Shown piece by piece: positions 8,075 to 15,735 of a stretch of DNA of 62,472 bases. The translations under genes and the position numbers were made by a program. The stretch comes from an uncultured Clostridia bacterium (GTDB taxonomy: Bacteria > Bacillota > Clostridia > Oscillospirales > CAG-272). The notes under the pieces are model-generated. The model was not told the origin of the DNA. It was given only the letters and a program-made list of their open reading frames with translations, and did no database searches. Each line of letters begins with the position of its first letter. The first letter of the stretch is position 1. The stretch spans positions 1 through 62,472 of the forward strand of contig CALWJX010000008.1 of assembly GCA_944381085.1 (NCBI GenBank). Direction: 5' to 3'.

Positions 8075-9001
8075 TCAGCCGTATATTTTCCTGAAAAACT
8101 CGTCTGTTTCCGCCCTTGTCGGCATTGACTGAGCGGCTCCCAGCTTTGTAACCGAAAGCGCGGCGGTGCAGTTGGCGAATTTCAAAGCTTTTTCAATATC
8201 CATTCCTTCACCGAGAGCGGTTGCGAATCCGCCGTTAAACGCGTCTCCCGCGCCCGTGGTCTCGACCGCGTTTACTTTTATGCCGTCGATTTTAATTTCT
8301 CTTTTGCCGTCGGTATAAAAAGCTCCGTTGACGCCGAGCGTTATAACAACGTTCTTCACCCCTTTGGAAAGCAGGACTTCGGCGGCTTTTTCGGCGTCCT
8401 CTGCCGATTCTATATGAATACCGGTCAGGCATTCGGCTTCGGTTTCATTAGGTGTGATATAGTCTGTCATGGAAAGCAATTCGTCGGACAGGGGACGGTA
8501 TGGGGCGGGATTGAGACAAAACGGCTTGCCGTATTTTTTGGCAAGTCTTGCCGCCTCGCAGATCGGAGCGTCGTCGGTTTCAAGCTGGGTCAGCACTATG
8601 TCGCAGTCGCGGAAATCACATTCGGCTTTTTTTACGTCTTCGTCCGACAAGGACAGATTGGCGCCCCTTATTATAAGTATACGGTTCTGAGCGTCGGTTT
8701 TGTTTATCTGGATGAGAGCCGTGCCGGTATTTTCACCCTGACAAACCCGTATATACTTTGTACTCATTTTGTTTTCCCGGTATAGTTCATTAAGTACCGA
8801 CGCCGCGCTGTCGTCTCCGACACACGCGATAAGAAATACTTCGCTGCCCGCTCTGTGAGCCGCTATCATCTGGTTTGAGCCTTTTCCGCCCGGACTCGTG
8901 CGGACAAGGTCTCCCACGGCGGTTTCGCCGTCGGACGGAAGGTGTGACGCGTATCCGGTTATATCTACCATGCAGCTGCCGGGTCCGATTATTTTTGCCA
9001 T
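8075..9001 (-). CDS. rbsK: Ribokinase (PfkB family)
   Basis: This 308-residue PfkB-family kinase is assigned as ribokinase, which phosphorylates D-ribose to ribose-5-phosphate with ATP in the cytoplasm. Visible motifs are the substrate-binding GGKGSNQ at residues 38-44, NPAPYRPL at about 164-171, TPNETEAE at about 183-190 and the catalytic TTGAGDAFNGGFA starting at 248 with Asp253 as the base. Length is standard. AGAGG precedes the ATG at 9001, and a GCCGCC/GGCGGC hairpin sits just before it. The upstream neighbours on the same strand are deoC and murQ, so the cluster fits salvage of pentoses and cell-wall sugars. Deoxyribokinase activity is a reasonable alternative given deoC next door. Confidence 0.88.
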   Translation of the reverse strand: MAKIIGPGSCMVDITGYASHLPSDGETAVGDLVRTSPGGKGSNQMIAAHRAGSEVFLIACVGDDSAASVLNELYRENKMSTKYIRVCQGENTGTALIQINKTDAQNRILIIRGANLSLSDEDVKKAECDFRDCDIVLTQLETDDAPICEAARLAKKYGKPFCLNPAPYRPLSDELLSMTDYITPNETEAECLTGIHIESAEDAEKAAEVLLSKGVKNVVITLGVNGAFYTDGKREIKIDGIKVNAVETTGAGDAFNGGFATALGEGMDIEKALKFANCTAALSVTKLGAAQSMPTRAETDEFFRKIYG

Positions 9002-9189
9002 GTTAATACCTCTTTGCCGCCAAGGGCGGCTTAAATAATATAATAATTTTTTGCTTTGAAAAAATTTTACGGGTGTATTTTGTTATCTAACATAAATTAA
9101 CTTATATCACTGTGAAAAAATCCCGTGCTTTATGTCGTTTGCCGTTTCTGTCATCGTCGGTTTCCGCCGTGCGTTGAACGCGGCAATTG

Positions 9190-9858
9190 TTATTTACCGC
9201 CGTATGTCTGTTTGCTTTCCCTGATTATAGCTACGCCGGACGACGTTCCCAGCCTGTCCGCGCCGGCTTCAATCATATTGACGGCGTCGCTGTATGTCCT
9301 GATTCCGCCGGACGCTTTCACAAGCACACCTCCGGATACGCTTTGTTTCATCAGTTTAACGGCGTGCGAGGTGGCTTTTCCGTCGGAAAAGCCGGTGCAG
9401 GTCTTGACGAACTTTGCGCCCGAATCGCAGGATATCTTTACGGCCCTTACTATCTCGTCATCGGTAAGCAGACCGGTTTCAAGTATGACTTTTACGATTC
9501 TGTCCCCGGCAGCCCCGACGACAGACGAGATTTCTTTCCGTATAAGCTCATATTTTTGATCCTTCAGCCAGCCTACATTTATTACCATGTCGAATTCGTC
9601 GCACCCGTCTTCTTCGGCTTTTAAGGTCTCCGCCACCTTAATGTCGGAGGAATTTTTCCCCAGAGGAAAGCCTATGACCGTGCATACTTTGACGTCACTG
9701 CCGGTCAAAAGCTTTTTTGCTAAGGTCACGTCGCACGGATTTACACAGACCGAGGCAAAGTGATAATCCGCCGCTTCGGAGCAGAGTTTTATTATATCTT
9801 TGTCCTGTGAGAAAGGTTTAAGACAGGTGTGGTCTATGTATTTGCAGAGTTCTTTCAT
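9190..9858 (-). CDS. deoC: Deoxyribose-phosphate aldolase
   Basis: This 222-residue class I aldolase cleaves 2-deoxyribose-5-phosphate to glyceraldehyde-3-phosphate and acetaldehyde in deoxynucleoside catabolism. IDHTCLKP opens the protein, the Schiff-base lysine is in FVKTCTGF (Lys152) and the second active-site lysine is in LVKASGGIR (Lys181). Length is normal for the bacterial short form. The start codon overlaps the stop of murQ by four bases (ATGA), so the two are translationally coupled. A ribokinase-family gene follows 188 bases downstream on the same strand. Confidence 0.95.
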   Translation of the reverse strand: MKELCKYIDHTCLKPFSQDKDIIKLCSEAADYHFASVCVNPCDVTLAKKLLTGSDVKVCTVIGFPLGKNSSDIKVAETLKAEEDGCDEFDMVINVGWLKDQKYELIRKEISSVVGAAGDRIVKVILETGLLTDDEIVRAVKISCDSGAKFVKTCTGFSDGKATSHAVKLMKQSVSGGVLVKASGGIRTYSDAVNMIEAGADRLGTSSGVAIIRESKQTYGGK

Positions 9859-10712
9859 ATTTCGGTTCCTTTCTCAAGCGCGTCAAGCGATTTTTGTATA
9901 TCCCCGTATTTGTCAATCAGAGCCGCGGCGGTCTCCCCGTCGCACTTTCCGAGTTCCTTTACAATGCCGATACATCTCATTCTCAGCTTGGCGTTTGAGG
10001 GCTTTACGTTTATCATCAGGTTTTCGCGGACCTTTCCGGTTTTGATCATGGCGCCGGTCGAAAGCATGTTCAGGACAAGCTTCTGTGCCGTGCCCGCCTT
10101 GAGCCTTGACGAGCCGGTTATGACTTCGGGTCCTACATAAGGGGTTATGGTAATGTAGCATATATCGTGCATCCGGCTGCCCGGATTGCAGCTTATTCCT
10201 ATCGGTATCGCGCCAAGCTCTTTCGCTTTTTTCAGGGCGCCGATAACATAGGGAGCGCCTCCGGAAGCAGACAGTCCTACCACCACGTCGCCTTTCTGTA
10301 CTTTGTCGCATGTAAGGTCAAGCGCGCCCTGCTCCTCGTTGTCCTCCTCGCCCTCTCCGGCGCGGAACATTGCGCTCTGACCTCCGGCGATGATTGCTCT
10401 TACGGTTCTTGGGTCGGTGCCGAAGGTAGGCGGACATTCCGAGGCGTCCACGATTCCGAGTCTGCCCGACGTTCCCGCGCCGACGTATATCAGATGTCCA
10501 CCGGCGCTGAGGCTTTCGGCGATTACGTCAACCGCTCTTGATATTTCGTCAAGCTGGGAGTCTACCGCGTCGTATACCACACGGCTTTCGTCGTTCATAA
10601 GCTTCATCATTTCATATGTGGTCAGCCTGTCTATATTCATCGTCCGGGGATTGCGCCGCTCGGTTTTTAAGGAATCGTAATCGTTTCTCACGTTTATATA
10701 TTTTTTATCCAT
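9855..10712 (-). CDS. murQ: N-acetylmuramic acid 6-phosphate etherase
   Basis: This 285-residue SIS-domain protein removes the lactyl ether from MurNAc-6-phosphate to give GlcNAc-6-phosphate and D-lactate during peptidoglycan recycling. The N-terminal TERRNP block, [10 protein letters not shown] at about 77-86 and [10 protein letters not shown] with catalytic Glu92 are diagnostic. [11 protein letters not shown] and [16 protein letters not shown] are further family blocks. The ATG at 10712 is chosen because AAAGG lies 9 bases upstream; an in-frame ATG at 10760 would extend it by 16 unrelated residues. It is the first gene of a minus-strand operon with deoC, overlapping it by four bases. No MurP-type phosphotransferase permease is in the window. 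Confidence 0.94.
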   Translation of the reverse strand: MDKKYINVRNDYDSLKTERRNPRTMNIDRLTTYEMMKLMNDESRVVYDAVDSQLDEISRAVDVIAESLSAGGHLIYVGAGTSGRLGIVDASECPPTFGTDPRTVRAIIAGGQSAMFRAGEGEEDNEEQGALDLTCDKVQKGDVVVGLSASGGAPYVIGALKKAKELGAIPIGISCNPGSRMHDICYITITPYVGPEVITGSSRLKAGTAQKLVLNMLSTGAMIKTGKVRENLMINVKPSNAKLRMRCIGIVKELGKCDGETAAALIDKYGDIQKSLDALEKGTEI

Positions 10713-10818
10713 GCAAGATTGCCTTTCATTGATTTGGGTTTGTTTTGCAAGGCTATGCAAAGCTATACCGAATGTTTTTGCCGGGTACAGGTTTATTCCG
10801 CCCCCGAAATCGGAGAAA

Positions 10819-11370
10819 TCAGACCTGCGCTTTTAAAATTTCATTTGCCCTGAGTACGGCTATCTGGGTTTTCGCGTCGGGTATCATTCCTTCGTTTATC
10901 ATTTTCAACAACCGGGATATTGGAATTATTTCGGTTTCGATAAATTCATCGGCATCCGGGCGTTTGTCTCCGAAATGAAGTCCCTGAGCCATGTATATGT
11001 GGATGATTTCGTCCGATATAGCCGGAGACGGATATATTTTCCCGAGGTAGGTAAGCTTATCACATTCCGCGCCGGTCTCTTCCTTCAGTTCCCTGAGCGC
11101 CGCCGCCTTGTGGTCTATGTCCTTTGATTCAAGCTTTCCCGCCGGGATTTCCAAGGTTATTTCGTTGTGAGGATAGCGATACTGTTCAACGCATACCACC
11201 TCGCCGTTGTCCGTCACGGGTATTATGCAGACTCCTCCGTTGTGGCGGCAATATTCGCGCGTCGCCTCGCCGCCGTCCGGTAAAGTTACACTGTCACAGT
11301 ATAAATGAAGGATTCTGCCGTCGTAAATAAGATGAGTTTCTTTGGTTTTTTCTGTCAGATTTTCATTCAT
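10819..11370 (-). CDS. nudF: Nudix hydrolase, ADP-ribose pyrophosphatase type
   Basis: This 183-residue Nudix hydrolase of the ADP-ribose pyrophosphatase branch hydrolyses ADP-ribose to AMP and ribose-5-phosphate. The Nudix box runs from GKLE (residue 78) to REL-x-EETG (about 93-100), with the usual EQYRYP and EIPAGKLE blocks before it. The ATG at 11370 has GGAGAA 9 bases upstream; an upstream ATG at 11403 lacks one. It has its own promoter, divergent from tcdA. The product, ribose-5-phosphate, links it to the ribose salvage genes downstream on the same strand. Related substrates such as GDP-sugars cannot be excluded from sequence. Confidence 0.88.
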   Translation of the reverse strand: MNENLTEKTKETHLIYDGRILHLYCDSVTLPDGGEATREYCRHNGGVCIIPVTDNGEVVCVEQYRYPHNEITLEIPAGKLESKDIDHKAAALRELKEETGAECDKLTYLGKIYPSPAISDEIIHIYMAQGLHFGDKRPDADEFIETEIIPISRLLKMINEGMIPDAKTQIAVLRANEILKAQV

Positions 11371-11407
11371 TTCTGAATTTCTCCGGTTCATTGAAATATA
11401 CAAATAT

Positions 11408-11436
11408 ATTATAAAACATTTTTTTCATTTTGTAAA
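11408..11436 (-). promoter_or_regulatory. Sigma-A promoter of nudF
   Basis: On the minus strand TTTACA (11431-11436) is followed after 17 bases by TATAAT (11408-11413). It is back-to-back with the tcdA promoter. Confidence 0.75.
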
Positions 11437-11444
11437 GTAGATTA

Positions 11445-11473
11445 TTGCTTATATTTTTATTTTGTGGTAAAAT
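11445..11473 (+). promoter_or_regulatory. Sigma-A promoter of tcdA
   Basis: TTGCTT (11445-11450) and TAAAAT (11468-11473) are separated by 17 bases. The resulting leader of about 200 bases contains a copy of the dispersed hairpin repeat. Confidence 0.6.
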
Positions 11474-11567
11474 GAATACAGCGTAATTTTACCGTGTAAT
11501 ACGGTCAAGCCGTATTTATTTGATTATAGGTATGCGGAATATGCCCGATAAGTCTTTCGGGTTGAAT

Positions 11568-11643
11568 TTATAACTGAATTAAGATGTTATGTAACTTGAT
11601 TTTTTCTGTGGGGGAAATACAATCTTCCGCTGTAACAAGATAT
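11568..11643 (+). repeat. Dispersed hairpin repeat, copy A
   Basis: This is the most diverged copy of a repeat seen also at 25097, 49071 and 49334. It begins TTATAACTGAATTA, continues through CTTGATTTTTTC and shows the imperfect stem TGTGGGGG...CTTCCGCTG. It lies in the leader of tcdA in the same direction as the gene. The 3' part present in the other copies is missing. Confidence 0.65.
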
Positions 11644-11682
11644 TAATCCGGAAATCCGAAACACGGAAGAAAGGGGACAAAT

Positions 11683-12387
11683 ATGTCTGTAAAGGAAGAA
11701 CTTTCACGTCAGGCGCTGATGTTCGGGGAGGAAAGCACAAAGAAGCTGTCAGATAAACGCATATTGATATTCGGAGTCGGAGGAGTCGGGGGATTTCTTT
11801 GCGAGGCTGTTGCGCGCGCGGGAATAGGACATATAGACATTGTCGATAAGGATATTGTCTGCGCTTCGGATATGAACCGGCAGATAACGGCCCTGCATTC
11901 AAGTCTTGGCAAAGACAAGGTTGAGGTCATGAAACAAAGAATACTCGACATAAATCCCGACTGCGTCGTGGGGGCATATAAAAAATTTTATCTTCCGGAG
12001 AATGCCGACGAATTTGATTTTTCAAAGTATGATTATATCGCGGACGCCACCGATAATGTCACCGCGAAGACAGAGATAGCCTGCAGGGCATATGCGGCGC
12101 GTGTCCCTGTTATATCGGCGATGGGAGCGGGAAACAAGACAGACCCTTGCGGCTTTGAGGTCGCGGATATTTATTCCACAGAGGTCTGTCCGCTTTCAAA
12201 GATAATGCGAAGAGAGCTTAAGCGCAGGGGAGTTTTGTCTTTGCGGGTGGTATATTCAAAAGAAATACCCGTAAAAACTCACGAGAAAACAGCCGCCGGA
12301 AAGAACATTGTGGGCAGTCTTTCTTTTGTCCCGTCGGTTATGGGACTTATTATGGCGGGTGAAATAATAAAGGATTTGATTAAATGA
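11683..12387 (+). CDS. tcdA: tRNA threonylcarbamoyladenosine dehydratase (TcdA/CsdL)
   Basis: This 234-residue ThiF/E1-like enzyme cyclises t6A37 of tRNA to the hydantoin form ct6A with ATP. The nucleotide-binding GVGGVGG lies at residues 31-37, DMNRQ follows in the adenylation site, and the family-specific stretch CPLSKIMRRELKRRG is near residues 171-185. The C-terminal FVPSVMGLIMAGEIIKDLI is typical. GAAGAAAGGGG precedes the ATG at 11683. The substrate, t6A, is made by the TsaD pathway, and tsaD is also in this window (53650). It is slightly shorter than the E. coli enzyme but looks complete. Confidence 0.9.
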   Translation: MSVKEELSRQALMFGEESTKKLSDKRILIFGVGGVGGFLCEAVARAGIGHIDIVDKDIVCASDMNRQITALHSSLGKDKVEVMKQRILDINPDCVVGAYKKFYLPENADEFDFSKYDYIADATDNVTAKTEIACRAYAARVPVISAMGAGNKTDPCGFEVADIYSTEVCPLSKIMRRELKRRGVLSLRVVYSKEIPVKTHEKTAAGKNIVGSLSFVPSVMGLIMAGEIIKDLIK

Positions 12388-12439
12388 CGCGGCAAATGTA
12401 AATTTTTTTGCAAAAATTATAATTTGGACGCAAAAAGAC

Positions 12440-12468
12440 TTGACAAAACAAAAAACATCATATATAAT
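12440..12468 (+). promoter_or_regulatory. Sigma-A promoter of yceD-rpmF
   Basis: TTGACA (12440-12445) and TATAAT (12463-12468) are separated by exactly 17 bases, a perfect consensus as expected for a ribosomal-protein operon. Confidence 0.85.
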
Positions 12469-12513
12469 AAATAAAGTCGTGTTTTTACTGTACAAAAGAG
12501 GGGGTGGGCAAGA

Positions 12514-13032
12514 GTGGTGCTTGATATAAGTCCCGTCCTTAAGGGCGAAGTAAGGCGGCAGACTTTTGAGTATACGGTCGCGCCCATACCGATGAGAGGA
12601 ATTGAATTTTGCGATGATGCTCAGGTTATCGGTGAGATTACCGATGACGCGGGATATATGAGGCTTCACGCGCGTGTGCATCTTGATTACAATTCGCATT
12701 GCGACAGATGTCTTGAACCTGTAAACGGGAGTTTTGATCTGGATTTTGACAGAACAGTTGCTGCCGAAGGGGTATTGACTGAGGAACAGATAGAAGAAAA
12801 TGTCGATGAATTTGTGATAGTCGATAAGGGAATGCTTGATATCGACGATCAGATAGCAGAGGCTCTTCTGCTTGAGTTTCCTAAAAAAATACTCTGCGAT
12901 GAAAGCTGTCCGGGACTTTGTCCGAAATGCGGTAAAAATCTCAAATACGGTAAATGTTCATGTTCCGAAAAAGAGCAGGACCCAAGGCTGGCGGTCTTGG
13001 CGCAGCTGCTTGACAAAAAGGATGAGCAGTAA
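12514..13032 (+). CDS. yceD: DUF177/YceD family protein
   Basis: This 172-residue protein of the DUF177 (YceD) family is almost always encoded immediately before rpmF in bacteria and has been linked to 23S rRNA accumulation and ribosome assembly. The C-terminal half has the typical CDRCLEP motif near 67-73 and a zinc-type cysteine set (CDESCPGLCPKCGKN). The start is a GTG at 12514 following a purine-rich GAGGGGGTGGG; a second GTG lies one codon later. The strong promoter at 12440-12468 drives it together with rpmF, which starts 108 bases downstream. Its exact molecular role is not settled in the literature. Confidence 0.9.
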   Translation: MVLDISPVLKGEVRRQTFEYTVAPIPMRGIEFCDDAQVIGEITDDAGYMRLHARVHLDYNSHCDRCLEPVNGSFDLDFDRTVAAEGVLTEEQIEENVDEFVIVDKGMLDIDDQIAEALLLEFPKKILCDESCPGLCPKCGKNLKYGKCSCSEKEQDPRLAVLAQLLDKKDEQ

Positions 13033-13140
13033 CATAAGTACAGTTTAAGACCGCGTCCGTTTTTCGGATGTACAATTTAAGTAACAATATTATCTGACGA
13101 TGAGTGAATTTTCACATAATTGTCTTAAGGAGGTTTTAAT

Positions 13141-13335
13141 ATGGCAGTACCGAAGAAAAAGGTTTCCAAAGCGCGCAGAGACAAGAGAAGATCAAACAAC
13201 AGCAAGCTTACACCCGTCGGGGTTGTAAAATGTTCCAATCCCGCTTGCAATGAGATGATAAAGCCGCATTGCGTATGCAAGGTCTGCGGATTCTACGGCG
13301 GCAAAAAGGTTCTCAACATAAAAGAAAAAGCGTGA
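13141..13335 (+). CDS. rpmF: 50S ribosomal protein L32
   Basis: This 64-residue L32 begins AVPKKKVSKARRDKRRS, the standard N-terminus. Cysteines at 31, 36, 46 and 49 form a C-type (zinc-ribbon) set, so this is the zinc-containing version and not a zinc-free paralog. A strong AAGGAGG lies just upstream of the ATG. It belongs to the yceD-rpmF operon, and an intrinsic terminator follows at 13362. Confidence 0.97.
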   Translation: MAVPKKKVSKARRDKRRSNNSKLTPVGVVKCSNPACNEMIKPHCVCKVCGFYGGKKVLNIKEKA

Positions 13336-13361
13336 CGCGCCGAAACCGAATACAACCGGAC

Positions 13362-13409
13362 AAAGGATTTCCTGTCTGTCTCCTCTGGGGAAGGCGGGAA
13401 TCCTTTTTT
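13362..13409 (+). terminator. Intrinsic terminator after rpmF
   Basis: AAAGGATT (13362-13369) pairs with AATCCTTT (13399-13406), the stem is extended by CC/GG, and a run of T follows to 13408. It lies 27 bases after the rpmF stop. Confidence 0.7.
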
Positions 13410-13505
13410 AATACGCCGGAATATTTATTGCCTAAAGCAATTTCGCATACGAAACCGAAATTTTCACTTCTGTTTGAACTGCCCGAAGGCAGCATGGGGG
13501 TTATT

Positions 13506-14441
13506 ATGAAAAAAACTATATCAATATCAATCTTACTCGTCGTGATTGTCATGTCCCTGACATCTTGTATGACGGTAGACCAGATAATGAACGAAGAAAC
13601 GGCGGATATTCCCGACCTTGACAATCAGGAAAATAACACATCATCCGGAGGAAGCGGGGTATCGGAAAGATTTCAGTATATGAAAGCAGATCTTTCTGAA
13701 TATGTTACCCTCTCCGCTTATACCGGGCTCAGTGTTGAGGTTGAGTATGTGGAAGTCAGTGACGAAGAACTTGACGGCGCCGTCAACAGTATAAAGAAAC
13801 AGTACGGAGTTGAGGAAATAACAGATGAGGTGGCGTCGATTGTTTCTGACGGAGAATGTACATCCGCCGAGGGTTTCCGCGAGTATTACCGTGAGGTATA
13901 CAGAGAGTCGCTGTATCGCACGGTGGCAATGAACACCTTGCTTTCAAGTATAGCCGGTGAAAGTGAGTTTAAAAAGCTTCCCGAAAGCGAGGTCAACTAT
14001 TATTATGCCGATTTAAGATTACAATACGAGGCGTTGGCTTTGCTGCGAGGAATTGAGTATGAGAATGAGGACGAGCTGTACGCGGCGTTTGGCACGACAT
14101 ATGCCGACGTCAGAAATCAGGCAAGGCAATATGTGCGTGAAGATTTGGTTCTGTACTCGATAATACAGCGTGAGAATATAATGTTTTCGGACGATGACTA
14201 TGACAGTGTGTTGACCGAAAACGCGGCATATAACCTTGCGCAGTCTCCGGATTTTCTTTTAAGTGTGGGGTATGACGAGTCTAATCTTGAAAATATGAAG
14301 GACTATATTGATAAGAATTTCAGCGAGCAGATAATTACCGCGTGTCTGGAGGAGAAAATGAAAGATTATCTTCTTAAAAACAATACCGTAACCGAGCTTC
14401 CGAAGGATGAGGATGAAACCGATACCTCAGCTGCCGGTTGA
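13506..14441 (+). CDS. Lipoprotein with trigger-factor/SurA-like helical domain
   Basis: This 311-residue protein has a lipoprotein signal peptide (MKKTISISILLVVIVM, lipobox LTSC with Cys21), so it is anchored outside the membrane. A Ser/Gly/Asn-rich linker (about 40-56) follows, then an acidic helical region. Blocks such as LSVEVEYVEVSDEELDGAV, FREYYREVYRESLYR and the EVNYYYADLRLQYEALA stretch resemble the C-terminal chaperone domain of trigger factor and of PrsA/SurA-like foldases, as far as can be judged by eye. No PPIase core is apparent, so it may be a holdase-like chaperone of secreted proteins. The ATG at 13506 is chosen because GGGGG lies 5 bases upstream and the signal peptide begins there. 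Confidence 0.7.
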   Translation: MKKTISISILLVVIVMSLTSCMTVDQIMNEETADIPDLDNQENNTSSGGSGVSERFQYMKADLSEYVTLSAYTGLSVEVEYVEVSDEELDGAVNSIKKQYGVEEITDEVASIVSDGECTSAEGFREYYREVYRESLYRTVAMNTLLSSIAGESEFKKLPESEVNYYYADLRLQYEALALLRGIEYENEDELYAAFGTTYADVRNQARQYVREDLVLYSIIQRENIMFSDDDYDSVLTENAAYNLAQSPDFLLSVGYDESNLENMKDYIDKNFSEQIITACLEEKMKDYLLKNNTVTELPKDEDETDTSAAG

Positions 14442-15362
14442 TATGTACCTCTTTGTACTATCAATCCCGATAAATAAGAATTTAAGCCCGGACGTCAGCA
14501 CTCGGATAAACGACATATATATTTTAAGTATACTAATACAATCGAGGGTGTTACGCACTTATTTTGCTTTTTTCGGTAAATGTTATTATTCATTAATATT
14601 TGATTATAACAAGGTATAGGAACATATTTCTTATGCCTTGTTTTTATAAATTGGCGAAATTTATTTTTATAATTAAGATTATATGCCGATTTATTTTTTC
14701 GGCGTTGAAGTTCAATCTCACGCTGAAACCCTCGAATGGCATGTCTTGGCGCCTTATTGAAAAGTTAAATCAAAAGCTATTTTGTATTGCGTTCATTTAT
14801 TACACATCAAATATATAATATTTGTTATAAAAAAGGTAATATAAATTAAAATTTTCGATGATTATAATTTAATAAAACTCAAAATTTTAATATTGTTGCT
14901 AAAATCACTGAATTTGCGCCTCAAAAAATGAATAAATTCATAATATGCAAAAGTTTTTATCTAAAACTTTAAGAAAAATAAATAATAAGACATTTTACAC
15001 TGCTTTATACATATATAATTCATTTTATATTAAAAGTATAGACGTAAAAATAAAAATGATAATATTTAAAGTGTTACGAATTTTTTACCGAGTTTTCTGT
15101 TCAAATTATTATAAATTAATGAATTTTATGATTTTTTATCAGCATCAAAGAAAAAAATATTTGATTTTGATAGAAATACGATATTAAAAACCGATTTTCG
15201 TCAAATTTCTTAATAATTTTCGGCTTTGATTTGGTGGTATAATAATACGGTACAAATCGACCGTGCAAATACCGCATACTTACCGCAAAGCTGTCCGGGT
15301 ATGTTTGTTGTATAATTAAAGGCACGGATGCTGTGCATAATTAAATTCAGAAAGGTTTTAAA
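14442..15362. other. AT-rich intergenic gap
   Basis: This stretch of about 920 bases is markedly poorer in G and C than its surroundings and carries no recognisable gene. Short open frames of 60-80 codons (about 14407, 14600, 14945) lack ribosome binding sites, are rich in Ile, Lys, Phe and Tyr as expected from AT-rich DNA, and match nothing I recognise. The only clear structures are a terminator-like stem at 14608-14647 and TATAAT-like sites at about 15238 and 15311 just ahead of the small gene at 15363. Confidence 0.6.
14608..14647 (+). terminator. Terminator-like stem downstream of the lipoprotein gene
   Basis: AACAAGGTATA pairs with TATGCCTTGTT (one G-U pair) and is followed by TTTAT. 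It lies about 170 bases after the lipoprotein stop. Confidence 0.5.
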
Positions 15363-15584
15363 ATGAAAAAGCAAAATCTAATTTTCAATGTGGAAAAATG
15401 GGACAACGAGAGTAATGCTTTGAAAATCTGTAACGGAGAAGGGAAACTTGTGAGATATTACGGTATGCTCAAGGTTGAGGCAAAGAGTATTGAAAAATTT
15501 GCCGATATGCTGAGAAGTTCGGATTGTTCAATCATTAACATTGATGATTATGTTTTGGATTTTATTTATTGTTTTGATAAATGA
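15363..15584 (+). CDS. Small protein of unknown function
   Basis: This 73-residue protein is preceded by a good ribosome binding site (GAAAGG, 8 bases before the ATG at 15363), which supports translation. The sequence (VEKWDNESNALKICNGEGK near the N-terminus, LDFIYCFDK at the end) has mixed alpha/beta character with no membrane segment or signal peptide, and I recognise no family. It stands alone at the edge of an AT-rich gap, with the promoter of the next gene starting immediately after its stop. It is probably a real but lineage-specific gene. Confidence 0.5.
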   Translation: MKKQNLIFNVEKWDNESNALKICNGEGKLVRYYGMLKVEAKSIEKFADMLRSSDCSIINIDDYVLDFIYCFDK

Positions 15585-15613
15585 TTGACAAATTCTTTCA
15601 TGCATGATACAAT
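15585..15613 (+). promoter_or_regulatory. Sigma-A promoter of the ADP-ribosylglycohydrolase-family gene
   Basis: TTGACA (15585-15590) and TACAAT (15608-15613) are separated by 17 bases, leaving a leader of about 115 bases before the start at 15736. Confidence 0.8.
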
Positions 15614-15735
15614 ATATACAATACAAATCCGGATAAACCGGAAAAGCAGCGCGTAATATAACGCTTCACGCGCGTTTAAGGCGCGCGGAAAATACCTTTA
15701 TCTGAGATTTGAATTGAAAAGAGAGGTTACAAGTT

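Noticed and set aside
14600..15187. Two short plus-strand frames in the AT-rich gap
   Set aside because: They lack ribosome binding sites, and the Lys/Ile/Phe/Tyr-rich products follow from base composition.
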